A stretch of 64,000 nucleotides of DNA, from the NCBI GenBank assembly GCA_965203045.1, contig OZ241850.1:62001-126000 (forward strand), in the 5' to 3' direction. The notes beneath the pieces are model-generated. The model saw only the letters and a list, made by a program, of their open reading frames with translations. It was not told the DNA's origin and made no database searches. The stretch comes from G965203045 sp965203045 (lineage in GTDB: Bacteria > Pseudomonadota > Gammaproteobacteria > PS1 > Pseudothioglobaceae). Positions 48,924 through 57,770 of the stretch are shown here, piece after piece; the stretch's first letter is position 1; every line of letters begins with the position of its first letter. A program made the position numbers and the translations under genes.

Positions 48924-49271
48924 CCAAAAGCACTATAGCTATTTACTAAAGTTATGCCCAAATAGACAATTTCTAATTTTAGGATAGTTAGTATGAAGTT
49001 AATTGTAAAAAATTCAACACATTCTAAACTTTATTACTATGCTGCTAGTTGATAATTTAGTTAGCACTAATAAGAACTATTAATTATAAACCAACAGCTA
49101 TAGATACTACTAACATCTAAGTAATACTAGTATTAAATTGACAAATATTAGATTTAATACTTACGTTGGTGGTGCTTGAGAAGCATACATCAATCACTGA
49201 GAATATTCTAATCTTAAAGCTTTTGCTAACCCTTAGATATATACTAGAAAAATTATAGGGTTGCCGCTATT
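48924..49271. other. Intergenic stretch between the tRNA-Arg promoter and fdx
   Basis: About 350 bases without a credible gene; the longest ATG frame seen is 19 codons. AACCCT (49229-49234) and AGGGTT (49257-49262) could form a 6-bp stem with a long loop just past the fdx stop, but no T run follows. I see no riboswitch, tRNA, repeat or insertion sequence here. It marks the 3' end of the ISC operon. Confidence 0.5.
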
Positions 49272-49610
49272 TTAATGAATTTCTGAGACTTGATTAATAG
49301 TGTATTTAGGAATTTCTACTACTAAATCTTTATTAGAGACAATTGCTTGACAACTGAGACGAGAGTCAGGGTCTAAACCCCAAGCCTTGTCTAATAAATC
49401 ATCTTCAACTTCACTTGATTCTACCAGACTATCAAAGCCTTCACGCACATAAACATGACAAGTGGTGCAAGCGCAAGACTTTTCACACGCATGCTCAATT
49501 TCAATATTATTACTCAACAAAGCATCACAAATACTAGTGCCAGATTTAGCACTAAGCACAAAACCATCAGGACATAATTCGTGGTGAGGAAGGACTATAA
49601 TTTGCGGCAC
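49272..49610 (-). CDS. fdx: ISC-system 2Fe-2S ferredoxin
   Basis: Electron donor for iron-sulfur cluster assembly. The 112-residue protein has the four cluster ligands C42, C48, C51 and C87 in the pattern C-x5-C-x2-C...C (CEKSCACTTC and RLSCQ), exactly the adrenodoxin-type spacing of E. coli Fdx; C46 is an extra cysteine also common in this family. It is the last gene of the operon, 3 bases after hscA. The conventional iscX that often ends the operon is not present. Confidence 0.97.
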   Translation of the reverse strand: MPQIIVLPHHELCPDGFVLSAKSGTSICDALLSNNIEIEHACEKSCACTTCHVYVREGFDSLVESSEVEDDLLDKAWGLDPDSRLSCQAIVSNKDLVVEIPKYTINQVSEIH

Positions 49611-49613
49611 CGA

Positions 49614-51455
49614 CTAAAATTCCTCCAATTTATGTCCCTTAAGCGCGTGTTCAACGCTAATATTCATTCTTCTTTGGATAAAAACTTCACTTGTCTTTTC
49701 TAATTGTTTGATTGCTTGCTTAATGCCTGTGATACTAGCATTAGACTTTGCTTCTATCAAAGTTTTTTTAGCTTGTAATATCTTTGATAATTCACCTTGT
49801 GTCAATAAATGTCTATCACTATTTAAAGCGCCATCTAGAGCAAGCAAAGTGCGCTCAGCAGCTATAACTTGTTGTTGATATTGTCTAGCAGCTATATCAT
49901 CTTGGGCATGCTCAATACTTTGTTTTAACATAGTTTCAATGGTTTTCGCATCTAAGCCATAAGATGGTTTAACACTAATATCAGCCTTAACACCACTAGT
50001 TTTTTCATAAGCACTGACTTGTAGGAGACCATCAGCATCCACACTAAATTGCACCACAATTCTGGCCCTGCCAGCAATCATTGGTGGAAAACCTTTTAGC
50101 TCAAAACTTCCAAGAGAACGACAATCACTTACTAATTCACGCTCACCTTGAATGATATGGATTGACATCGCAGTTTGTCCATCTTTATAAGTAGTAAATT
50201 CTTGGGATTTAGCAACAGGAATAGTAGTATTTCTAGAAATAATTTTTTCACTCAAACCACCCATAGTTTCAACACCCAAAGAGAGCGGTAGCACATCTAA
50301 TAATAATAATTCATCGCCAAACTTATTACCCGCTAAAATATTAGCCTGCAAACTTGCACCTTTGGCAACCACTTCCTCAGGGTTTATACTTGATAAAATA
50401 AGTTTGCCACATAATTTACTCAACTCTTGGTGAATAATTGGCATTCTTGTAGAACCACCTACCATAATTACATCTTTAATATCAGCGGTAGTAATATTTG
50501 CATCTCTTAATGCGCGTTTAGTCAAGCGCAAAGTTGTATTGACCAAGTCTTTTGCTAAAATATTGAAATCGCTACGACTAATGCTATATGATTTATCTAA
50601 GAAATTAAAACTTGCTATTTTATTGGTAGTTAGTTCTTGTTTAGCTTGTTGAGATAAATATTTGAGTTTATAATCATCGTCGGTATTTAATGATTGGGGT
50701 TCTATATTTAGTTTTACTAAACAATCTCGGGTGATTAAATTGTCAAAATCATCACCACCCAAAGCAGAATCACCGCCTGTTGCAAGAACTTTAAATATAC
50801 CACGTTCTAAATTTAAAATAGAAATATCAAAAGTCCCACCGCCTAAATCATAAACTAAATGCACGCCTGACTCTTGTTTTTCTAAACCATAAGCAATAGC
50901 AGCAGCGGTAGGTTCATTAAGTAATCGTAATACTTTAAGTCCGGCTAATTGCGCCGCATCTTTGGTTGCCTGACGCTGGGCATCATTAAAATAAGCCGGC
51001 ACAGTAATCACCGCTCCAACAACAACATCACCTAAGGTTTTTTTAGCCCTTTTTGCTAGTGCTTTTAAAATTTCTGCTGATATTTCTATCGGAGTTTTAA
51101 CACCAATAGCAGTTTTAATAGCAAAGCTATTATCTTTTTTGACTAAATCATAATTACTAATTTGTTGTGCCTCATCAAACCCCAAAGCAAGTAATCTCTT
51201 AATTGAAATAATGGTGTTTTTAGCATCTTTTTGGGCACATATCTGTGCCTGCTTACCGACTAAAACTTGATTGGAGGTAAAATGTACTACCGATGGCAAA
51301 ATCACCTCACCGCTTTCATCAGCTATTAAGTTAACCCTGTCCCTAACCACAACACCAACCAATGAATTAGTAGTGCCTAAATCAATACCAATAGCTGTCT
51401 TATGATTATGAATTGGACTAGGTTGTCCGGGTTCTGTGATTTGTAATAATGCCAT
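49614..51455 (-). CDS. hscA: Fe-S assembly chaperone HscA (Hsp70 family)
   Basis: Specialised Hsp70 that drives cluster transfer from IscU with the co-chaperone HscB. The 613-residue protein has the ATPase phosphate loop AIGIDLGTTNSLVG near residue 22, VITVPAYFNDAQRQATKDA near 148, NEPTAAAIAYGL near 180, DLGGGTFDIS near 202, and GGSTRMPIIHQ near 333. The substrate-binding domain begins near residue 390 (LDVLPLSLGVETMGG). The length and the short N-terminal extension before GIDLGTTNS separate it from DnaK, also present in the window. Gene order hscB-hscA-fdx is canonical. Confidence 0.97.
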   Translation of the reverse strand: MALLQITEPGQPSPIHNHKTAIGIDLGTTNSLVGVVVRDRVNLIADESGEVILPSVVHFTSNQVLVGKQAQICAQKDAKNTIISIKRLLALGFDEAQQISNYDLVKKDNSFAIKTAIGVKTPIEISAEILKALAKRAKKTLGDVVVGAVITVPAYFNDAQRQATKDAAQLAGLKVLRLLNEPTAAAIAYGLEKQESGVHLVYDLGGGTFDISILNLERGIFKVLATGGDSALGGDDFDNLITRDCLVKLNIEPQSLNTDDDYKLKYLSQQAKQELTTNKIASFNFLDKSYSISRSDFNILAKDLVNTTLRLTKRALRDANITTADIKDVIMVGGSTRMPIIHQELSKLCGKLILSSINPEEVVAKGASLQANILAGNKFGDELLLLDVLPLSLGVETMGGLSEKIISRNTTIPVAKSQEFTTYKDGQTAMSIHIIQGERELVSDCRSLGSFELKGFPPMIAGRARIVVQFSVDADGLLQVSAYEKTSGVKADISVKPSYGLDAKTIETMLKQSIEHAQDDIAARQYQQQVIAAERTLLALDGALNSDRHLLTQGELSKILQAKKTLIEAKSNASITGIKQAIKQLEKTSEVFIQRRMNISVEHALKGHKLEEF

Positions 51456-51512
51456 TTTTAAAACACATAGTTAAACGGGAATTAGGTGAGATAGTCTTAA
51501 TCTAGAATTTTT

Positions 51513-52016
51513 TCACAGTAATTCATCTAATTTGGCGTTCGCCCGTTGTTTTAGCTGTTGATAAAACTTTAATTCTCGTACTAAATTTTTAACCTTAGTT
51601 AGTTGTTGGTGCTTAAAACTTTGGGCAATATCAGTAATATACTGGGTTTCTAAACTGCTTATTTTACCAACAAATTCTTCAATATCAGCTTCATCTTTTA
51701 GGTTTTCTAGCTGCTCTTGATAGCCTATCTGACGCTCTAGAAAATCACTTTGCATTTGTGTATCGTTATGACTAAAAGCGCCAATACCAGCTAATTCTAA
51801 CAAATAACTAGCGCGCTTCAAGTCATTACTCAAAGTATTATAAGCATTATTAATAATTTCACTTTTATTAAGCGCTGCTACTTTTTCCGTTTCACTAGCA
51901 CTTATAAATTTATCAGGGTGATATTGGTTAATATTCTTATTATATATTTGTTCTAATTTATTTTTGTCAATTAAAAAATTAGGAGTCAGATTAAATAATT
52001 CAAAATAATTTGCCAT
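51513..52016 (-). CDS. hscB: Fe-S assembly co-chaperone HscB
   Basis: A J-protein that brings IscU to HscA and stimulates its ATPase. The 167-residue protein has an N-terminal J-domain with the HPD triad at residues 33-35 (QYHPDKF) and a C-terminal three-helix domain (LERQIGYQEQLENLKDEADIE region) that binds IscU. The length is normal (E. coli 171). It lies 14 bases downstream of iscA; a 57-base gap separates it from hscA. Confidence 0.95.
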   Translation of the reverse strand: MANYFELFNLTPNFLIDKNKLEQIYNKNINQYHPDKFISASETEKVAALNKSEIINNAYNTLSNDLKRASYLLELAGIGAFSHNDTQMQSDFLERQIGYQEQLENLKDEADIEEFVGKISSLETQYITDIAQSFKHQQLTKVKNLVRELKFYQQLKQRANAKLDELL

Positions 52017-52030
52017 TAGTTAATAACAAA

Positions 52031-52354
52031 CTACACAGCAAAACTTTCACCACAACCGCATTCTGACTTGGCATTAGGGTTATTAAACACAAAACCTTCG
52101 TTTAAATCTTCCTTACTATAATCAACTTTGGTGCCATCAAGATAGCTTAAACTTTTAGCATCAATGATAATATCAACCGCATTATCATTAAAAATCGTAT
52201 CGTCCTTATTTAACTTATCTACAAACTCCATCTTATAGCCCAAGCCTGAACAACCAGTAGTCTCAACTGCCAAACGCACACCAAGACCACGTCCCCTACT
52301 CTTTAAAAACTTAAGCATTCGTTTCTCAGCTACTTTGGTCAAAATAATTGCCAT
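52031..52354 (-). CDS. iscA: A-type iron-sulfur carrier IscA
   Basis: Carries or delivers Fe-S clusters. At 107 residues it has the three conserved cysteines C35 (TTGCSGLGY), C99 and C101 (SECGCGESF), and a F-N-N-P-N-A-K segment before the C-terminal pair. The match to IscA rather than SufA or ErpA is supported by its place between iscU and hscB. It is 5 bases downstream of iscU. Confidence 0.97.
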   Translation of the reverse strand: MAIILTKVAEKRMLKFLKSRGRGLGVRLAVETTGCSGLGYKMEFVDKLNKDDTIFNDNAVDIIIDAKSLSYLDGTKVDYSKEDLNEGFVFNNPNAKSECGCGESFAV

Positions 52355-52359
52355 AACTG

Positions 52360-52740
52360 TTATTGTTTTTTAGCTTGTATATCGGCAATTGCTGCCTTAA
52401 TAGCATCTTCTGCCAGCACTGAACAATGGATTTTAACTGGTGGCAAAGATAATTCTTCGGCAATATCAGAATTCTTTATCTTAGATGCTTCATCTAAGGT
52501 TCTACCTTTAACCCATTCGGTAAGTAGTGAACTTGATGCAATTGCAGAACCACAACCATAGGTTTTAAATACTGCTTTTTCAATGACATTATCATCATTT
52601 ACCTGAATTTGCAAGCGCATCACATCGCCACAAGCCGGCGCACCGACCATACCAGTGCCAACATTAGCAGCGTCTTTGTTCAAAATACCAACATTTCTTG
52701 GATTTTCATAGTGATCCATCACTTTTTGCCCATAAGCCAT
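52360..52740 (-). CDS. iscU: Fe-S cluster scaffold protein IscU
   Basis: Scaffold on which 2Fe-2S clusters are built using sulfur from IscS. The 126-residue protein has all ligands: C37 and D39 (GAPACGDVM), C63 (YGCGSAIASSS) and H105-C106 (KIHCSVLAEDA). The HscA-recognition motif is LPPVK at residues 99-103, as in E. coli IscU. It is 47 bases downstream of iscS and preceded by a GGAG-type ribosome binding site. Confidence 0.98.
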   Translation of the reverse strand: MAYGQKVMDHYENPRNVGILNKDAANVGTGMVGAPACGDVMRLQIQVNDDNVIEKAVFKTYGCGSAIASSSLLTEWVKGRTLDEASKIKNSDIAEELSLPPVKIHCSVLAEDAIKAAIADIQAKKQ

Positions 52741-52787
52741 TTTTTTCTCCTTATACTAACTAAATAATATTTATTTTTAAAACAAAT

Positions 52788-54014
52788 TTAATGCGTCGCC
52801 CATTCAATAGTTGATAGGTCAATACCTTCTTTATGCATATCCCACAGTGGCGATAAGTCACGCAATTTTTGAACTTTTTGTTTAACTAATTTAATAACAT
52901 AATCTATATCGTCTTGCGTAGTAAAACGTCCAATACTAAAACGAATAGAACTATGAGCTAGTTCATCATTTAAGCCTAAAGCGCGCAAAACATAAGATGG
53001 TTCTAAACTAGCGCTAGTGCAAGCAGAACCTGAAGAAATAGCTACATCAGTAACTGACATCATCAAAGACTCACCCTCCACATAATTAAAACTAATGTTT
53101 AGGTTGCCAGCAATGCGATGTTCTAAATCGCCATTTATCACTACCTCTTCCATATCATCAAATCCGGCTAACAGCCTATCTCTTAATATTTTAATGCGTT
53201 TAGTCTCGGCTGCCATTTCTGCCTTGGCAATAGCAAAAGCTTCACCCATACCTACAATTTGGTGGGTTGCCAATGTACCAGAACGCAAACCGCGCTCATG
53301 CCCGCCACCGTGAATTTGCGCTTCAAGTCTAACACGCGGCTTACGACGCACATACAATGCGCCAATACCTTTGGGCCCATAAATCTTATGCGCAGAAAAA
53401 CTCATTAAATCCACCTGCATTTTTTCTATATCAATATCAACCTTGCCTGCGCTCTGGGCTGCATCCACATGAAAAAAGATTTTGTTCTGCCTACACAAAG
53501 CGCCAATACTGGCAATATCTTGAATAACTCCAATTTCATTATTAACATGCATTATTGATACTAAAATAGTCTTACTAGTAAACGCGTTTTTTAATACATT
53601 TATATCTAATAAACCGTTGGGCATAGGATCTAGATAACTAACTTCAAACCCTTCACGCTCTAGCTGACGGCAAGTATCAAGCACTGCCTTATGCTCAGTC
53701 TTTAAGGTAATGATATGATTACCCTTGTTTTTATAAAAATGAGCAACACCTTTAATCGCCAGATTATCAGATTCAGTCGCTCCCGAAGTCCAAATAATTT
53801 CTTTAGGATTAGCATTAATTAGCGTAGATATTTGCTCACGGGCTTTCTCAACTGCTTTTTCTGCTAACCAACCAAATTGATGTGAACGTGAGGCAGGATT
53901 GCCAAAATCACCCTCATTAGTCAAATATTGCGCCATCTTATCAGCAACACGTCTGTCAATTGGCGTGGTCGCCGCATAATCTAGATAAATTGGTTTTGGT
54001 ATAGTTGCGTTCAT
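52788..54014 (-). CDS. iscS: Cysteine desulfurase IscS
   Basis: PLP enzyme that provides sulfur for Fe-S clusters and tRNA thiolation. The 408-residue protein begins MNATIPKPIYLDYAATTPID and has the PLP lysine in SFSAHKIYGPKGIGALY near residue 210 and the mobile catalytic cysteine in SSGSACTSASLEPSYVL near residue 332. The C-terminal ...SPLWDMHKEGIDLSTIEWATH tail is IscU-binding in the family. IscS also serves TtcA-type tRNA sulfuration, and ttcA lies just upstream of the operon. The start codon is 3 bases after the iscR stop. Confidence 0.98.
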   Translation of the reverse strand: MNATIPKPIYLDYAATTPIDRRVADKMAQYLTNEGDFGNPASRSHQFGWLAEKAVEKAREQISTLINANPKEIIWTSGATESDNLAIKGVAHFYKNKGNHIITLKTEHKAVLDTCRQLEREGFEVSYLDPMPNGLLDINVLKNAFTSKTILVSIMHVNNEIGVIQDIASIGALCRQNKIFFHVDAAQSAGKVDIDIEKMQVDLMSFSAHKIYGPKGIGALYVRRKPRVRLEAQIHGGGHERGLRSGTLATHQIVGMGEAFAIAKAEMAAETKRIKILRDRLLAGFDDMEEVVINGDLEHRIAGNLNISFNYVEGESLMMSVTDVAISSGSACTSASLEPSYVLRALGLNDELAHSSIRFSIGRFTTQDDIDYVIKLVKQKVQKLRDLSPLWDMHKEGIDLSTIEWATH

Positions 54015-54017
54015 AAT

Positions 54018-54434
54018 TTATTTATGTTTTTTATAATCATCAATTACTTGTTGTAAATTTTTACTTTTTAAAAAACTTCTTAATTGCTTGCTAAATTCGC
54101 ACCACAAACGATGCGAAATACACTGCTGCCCTCGCAGGCAATTAACTTTGCCTTGACAGCGTCTAAGGTCAATGTTTTCATCAACTGCCTCAATAATTTG
54201 CGTAAGACTAATCTCTCTAGCGGGCATCGCCAGTAAATAACCTCCTCCGGGTCCGCGCACACTACTAACTAAATCGCACTTCCTCAGCTTAGCAAATAAT
54301 TGTTCTAGATAGGACAAAGAAATATTTTGTCTTCTAGAAATCATATCAAGCGTAACCGGCCTCTGCGCAGGCTGATTAGCAGCCAAATCTAACAACGCAG
54401 TTACAGCATATCTACCTTTAGTTGTCAATTGCAT
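54018..54434 (-). CDS. iscR: Fe-S-sensing transcriptional regulator IscR (Rrf2 family)
   Basis: Represses the isc operon when it carries a 2Fe-2S cluster. The 138-residue protein has an N-terminal winged helix (MQLTTKGRYAVTALLDLA, with the LSYLEQLFAKL recognition region near residue 40). The cluster ligands are C93, C99, C105 and H108 (CQGKVNCLRGQQCISHRLW), the same spacing as E. coli C92, C98, C104, H107. The ATG at 54434 is chosen over a TTG two codons upstream because it aligns with the family start. A matching operator lies 37 bases upstream of the ATG, so autoregulation is expected. Confidence 0.97.
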   Translation of the reverse strand: MQLTTKGRYAVTALLDLAANQPAQRPVTLDMISRRQNISLSYLEQLFAKLRKCDLVSSVRGPGGGYLLAMPAREISLTQIIEAVDENIDLRRCQGKVNCLRGQQCISHRLWCEFSKQLRSFLKSKNLQQVIDDYKKHK

Positions 54435-54462
54435 AATCAATTAAAAAGTCATACTCGGTAAC

Positions 54463-54471
54463 ATTATAGCA
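54463..54471 (-). promoter_or_regulatory. iscR promoter, extended -10
   Basis: On the minus strand the sequence reads TGCTATAAT, an extended -10 element about 28 bases before the iscR ATG. The position 17 bases upstream (CCAACT) is a weak -35 and falls inside the predicted IscR operator. Confidence 0.6.
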
Positions 54472-54495
54472 TACCTGATTAAATTAGTTGGTTAT
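54471..54495 (-). promoter_or_regulatory. Predicted IscR type-1 operator
   Basis: A 25-bp near-palindrome, ATACCTGATTA on one side and TAGTTGGTTAT on the other (plus-strand reading). It follows the E. coli type-1 consensus (ATA-S-YYGACTR-WWW-YAGTC-RRS-TAT) with three substitutions. It covers the -35 region of the iscR promoter, where the [2Fe-2S]-IscR site sits in E. coli. Confidence 0.7.
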
Positions 54496-54498
54496 TTT

Positions 54499-55227
54499 TT
54501 ATTTATTTTCAATTTGACAATCGTCAATCGGTGTTAGCTCAATACCTTCTATTTTTAAAGCCTTACTAATTGCCTCTATTTGGGCATCCAAGCCATGCAG
54601 ATGCTCTAAGATAGCATTGACGGCCTGTGTAGTTGGGTCAATCATATCAGAACCGCCTGTGGCATAAGGGTCAAAACCAATTTTATTAGCTGTTGCGCTA
54701 ATTTCTTTTAATTGCTCTTTTTGCTCTTTTAATAACCGCGCTGGCACCCCAATTGCGGTTTGCTTAGCATCAATAGACTTTACTACCACTGCGTTTGAAC
54801 CGATACGTACATCATTACCTAAAGTAATTGGTCCTAAAATTTTAGCACCAGCACCAATTACAACATTATTTTTCAAAGTTGGATGGCGTTTACCCTTCTC
54901 CCAACTGGTGCCTCCAAGAGTAACCCCTTGATAAATGGTGCAATCATCGCCAATTTCAGCAGTTTCACCAATAACTACACTCATACCATGGTCAATAAAA
55001 AAACGTCTGCCAATTTTAGCTCCTGGATGAATTTCAACCCCAGTTAACAAACGGGCAATAGTAGATAAATAGCGTGCTACCCAACGCAAACCAAAGCGCC
55101 AAATACGATGATTAATACGATGTATCAACAATGCTTGAACTCCTGAATAGCAAGTAATAACCTCAAATTTATTCCTAGCAGCAGGGTCACGGTCAAAAAC
55201 GCAATTAATATCTTCTGAGAAATACAT
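54499..55227 (-). CDS. cysE: Serine O-acetyltransferase
   Basis: Makes O-acetylserine, the carbon skeleton for cysteine. The 242-residue protein has a left-handed parallel beta-helix built from hexapeptide repeats (PGAKIGRRFFIDHGMSVVIGE near residue 68, TIYQGVTLGG near 98, NNVVIGAGAKILGPITLGNDVRIG near 116). The catalytic His is in DHGMSVVIGETAEIGD. It ends close to the IscR operator. Placement just upstream of iscR recalls the cysE2-iscR order of Azotobacter, where it supplies cysteine to IscS. The N-terminus starts MYFSEDINCVFDRDPAARN, typical of this short CysE type. Confidence 0.95.
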   Translation of the reverse strand: MYFSEDINCVFDRDPAARNKFEVITCYSGVQALLIHRINHRIWRFGLRWVARYLSTIARLLTGVEIHPGAKIGRRFFIDHGMSVVIGETAEIGDDCTIYQGVTLGGTSWEKGKRHPTLKNNVVIGAGAKILGPITLGNDVRIGSNAVVVKSIDAKQTAIGVPARLLKEQKEQLKEISATANKIGFDPYATGGSDMIDPTTQAVNAILEHLHGLDAQIEAISKALKIEGIELTPIDDCQIENK

Positions 55228-55244
55228 AACAACTATTATACCAA

Positions 55245-55958
55245 TTAAGTTAGAAGCGGTTTAATTGCATGTGAAATATTGCTATACATATTGGCAATTC
55301 TATTCTCTTCATCATTAAGCCATCTCTTAAAATATTCACGTTCTGTAGGCTTGGCAAAACAGGCTGGGCAATTATCTACAATTATAGGTAAATTGGCATC
55401 AATTGCAAAGGCGCTAAGCTGATATTCACGCACATAAACTAGTGGACGAATAATACGTACATCGCCGACATCGTTAATATAATTCGCTTTCATTGTTTGT
55501 AACTTACCATTATGAAAAATAGACATTAGCAAACTTTGGGCAAGGTCATCTAGGTGCTGACCCAAAGCAAGCACATCATAACCTTGTTCCCTTGCAACCT
55601 TATACATCAATCCGCGCTTTATCCTTGCGCAAAAAGCGCAATAAGAGTTACCACGCATACTGATTTTAGCTTGCTTAACTATTGGAAATCGTTCTAAAAA
55701 ATAAGGCGTTTGCCACATTTTAAAATAAGAGATGAGTGGGGTTAAATCAAAACCGACGCTCATAGGGTCAATACTAACTACTCCCAATTCAAACTTAATA
55801 GGCGCGTGTTTTTGCAAATGCTTCAATATATGAAACAAACTAAGTGAATCCTTACCGCCAGATACTCCTAGTAAAACTCGATTACCATCAGCAATCATAT
55901 TAAAATCATAAATTGCTTTTCCACTTAGTTTTAGCAGTTTTTTTGGTGGAATAATCAT
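55245..55958 (-). CDS. ttcA: tRNA 2-thiocytidine synthetase TtcA
   Basis: Thiolates C32 of certain tRNAs using ATP and a 4Fe-4S cluster. The 237-residue protein has the PP-loop LGVSGGKDSLSLFHIL near residue 30, a CxxC pair in GNSYCAFCARIKRG near residue 110 that should ligate the cluster, and LALGQHLDDLAQSLLMSIFHNG near 135. A second C-x-x-C occurs in NCPACFAKPTERE near residue 200. E. coli TtcA is longer (311), but core motifs are complete. Sulfur comes from IscS and the enzyme needs Fe-S, both made by the adjacent operon. It is 17 bases upstream of cysE and divergent from proS. Confidence 0.92.
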   Translation of the reverse strand: MIIPPKKLLKLSGKAIYDFNMIADGNRVLLGVSGGKDSLSLFHILKHLQKHAPIKFELGVVSIDPMSVGFDLTPLISYFKMWQTPYFLERFPIVKQAKISMRGNSYCAFCARIKRGLMYKVAREQGYDVLALGQHLDDLAQSLLMSIFHNGKLQTMKANYINDVGDVRIIRPLVYVREYQLSAFAIDANLPIIVDNCPACFAKPTEREYFKRWLNDEENRIANMYSNISHAIKPLLT

Positions 55959-56066
55959 TTATAGACGATTTTATAGTATTATTCTCATAGCTTTTATATA
56001 ACAGCAACAATAAAATAGTATTTACATTAGGTAAAATTGTGTCCTTGTTTTTAAAATAAAAATTGT

Positions 56067-57770
56067 ATGAAAGCTTCTCAATTATTCATCCCCACCCAAA
56101 AGGAACTACCAAACGACGCTCAAATTATCTCGCACAAGCTAATGATTAAAGCAGGACTAATTTCCAAACTTGCCTCCGGGCTCTACACTTGGTTGCCTCT
56201 TGGACTTATGGTGGTGCGTAATATTGAAAATATTGTTCGCGAAGAAATGAATAAAACAGGAGCCCAAGAATTACTAATGCCAATTGTCCAGCCTACAGAG
56301 CTCTGGCAGCAAACTGGACGTTTAGATGATTATGGTGAGGAATTACTAAGGTTTGACGACCGCCATAATAGAAATTTTTGCTTAAGTCCTACTCATGAGG
56401 AAGTAATCACTCATTTAGCAAGTCAATATATTAATAGCTATAAACAATTGCCAATTAATTTTTACCAAATTCAAACTAAATTTCGTGATGAAATTCGTCC
56501 GCGTTTTGGGATAATGAGAGCACGAGAGTTTATAATGAAAGATGCATATTCATTCCATTTGGACAAAACTTGCTTGCAAAAAACTTATACCACAATGCGC
56601 AAAGCTTATTGCGCTGTTTTTGATAAATTATCCTTAGATTATCGTGTGGTTTTAGCAGATTCTGGAGCGATTGGAGGCGATAGTTCACACGAATTTTGTG
56701 TCCTTGCCAACAGCGGTGAAGACGAAATTGCGTTTTGTGAAAACTCTGATTATGCAGCTAATATTGAAAGTGTAGAATTAAAGCCTGCGAAAACAAAAAT
56801 AACACAACTAAAACCATTAAAACTCATTGATACACCTGATATTAAAACTGTTGATGAGGTAGCAAGTTTTTTACAAACTAATATTAAAAAAACTATTAAA
56901 ACTTTAATTATCACAGATGCGAAGCAGCAATTTTTTGCCGTTGTATTGCGTGGTGACCATAGTCTTAACGAGGTTAAATTAAATAAACTGAAAAACATTA
57001 CCGCACCTATTAAATTTGCTAATAAAGATATGGTTAAGCAAAAGTTAGGGTGTGATATTGGTTCTATTGGTGTTGTTGATAATCCACTGCCGCTTTTAGT
57101 TGACTATAGCGCCGCTGCTTTGAGTAATTTTACTTGCGGTGCTAATGTTAATGATAAACATTATATTAATTGCAACTGGGGACGTGATGCTACTGATTTT
57201 AAGACTGTTGATATTAGACGTGCCACCGCTGGTGATAATAGTCCGGACGGCAAGGGTAAGCTAGTGATAAAACGAGGTATTGAAGTTGGACATATTTTTC
57301 AACTAGGACAAAAATATACACAAAAATTAGGTGCTAATGTGATTGATAAAAATGGTCAGGCTAACACTCTTGTTATGGGTTGTTATGGTATTGGCATTAC
57401 CCGTTTGGTCGGCGCTATTATTGAGCAAAATCACGACGACTGGGGTATTATTTTCCCCGAAGCAATAGCACCGATACAGCTAATAATTGTGCCAATTAAC
57501 TATCATAAATCTCATCGTGTTAGACAATATGCAGATAAGTTTTATCAACAATGTTTAAAGGCAAATATTAAAGTGATGCTTGATGATAGAAAAGAGCGTC
57601 CCGGAATTTTATTTGCACAATCAGAATTATTAGGCATTCCGCACAGAATAGTTGTTAGTGACAGCCTAATTGACTCTAACCAGACGGAATATAAAGCAAG
57701 AACCAACCATAATAAAGAATTGCTAAATAACATTGATACCTTAGCGCACATCAAGCAAAAATTACAATGA
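56067..57770 (+). CDS. proS: Prolyl-tRNA synthetase (bacterial type)
   Basis: Charges tRNA-Pro. The 567-residue class II synthetase starts MKASQLFIPTQKELPNDAQ and has motif 1 (SGLYTWLPLGLMVVRNIENIVREEM) near residue 37, motif 2 (QTKFRDEIRPRFGIMRAREFIMKDAYSFH) near 135, the proline-tRNA editing insertion (INS) domain from about residue 220 to 400, and motif 3 (GCYGIGITRLVGAI) near 440. Length matches the bacterial ProS type with the editing domain. It overlaps psd by 4 bases, forming a two-gene plus-strand unit. Confidence 0.98.
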   Translation: MKASQLFIPTQKELPNDAQIISHKLMIKAGLISKLASGLYTWLPLGLMVVRNIENIVREEMNKTGAQELLMPIVQPTELWQQTGRLDDYGEELLRFDDRHNRNFCLSPTHEEVITHLASQYINSYKQLPINFYQIQTKFRDEIRPRFGIMRAREFIMKDAYSFHLDKTCLQKTYTTMRKAYCAVFDKLSLDYRVVLADSGAIGGDSSHEFCVLANSGEDEIAFCENSDYAANIESVELKPAKTKITQLKPLKLIDTPDIKTVDEVASFLQTNIKKTIKTLIITDAKQQFFAVVLRGDHSLNEVKLNKLKNITAPIKFANKDMVKQKLGCDIGSIGVVDNPLPLLVDYSAAALSNFTCGANVNDKHYINCNWGRDATDFKTVDIRRATAGDNSPDGKGKLVIKRGIEVGHIFQLGQKYTQKLGANVIDKNGQANTLVMGCYGIGITRLVGAIIEQNHDDWGIIFPEAIAPIQLIIVPINYHKSHRVRQYADKFYQQCLKANIKVMLDDRKERPGILFAQSELLGIPHRIVVSDSLIDSNQTEYKARTNHNKELLNNIDTLAHIKQKLQ

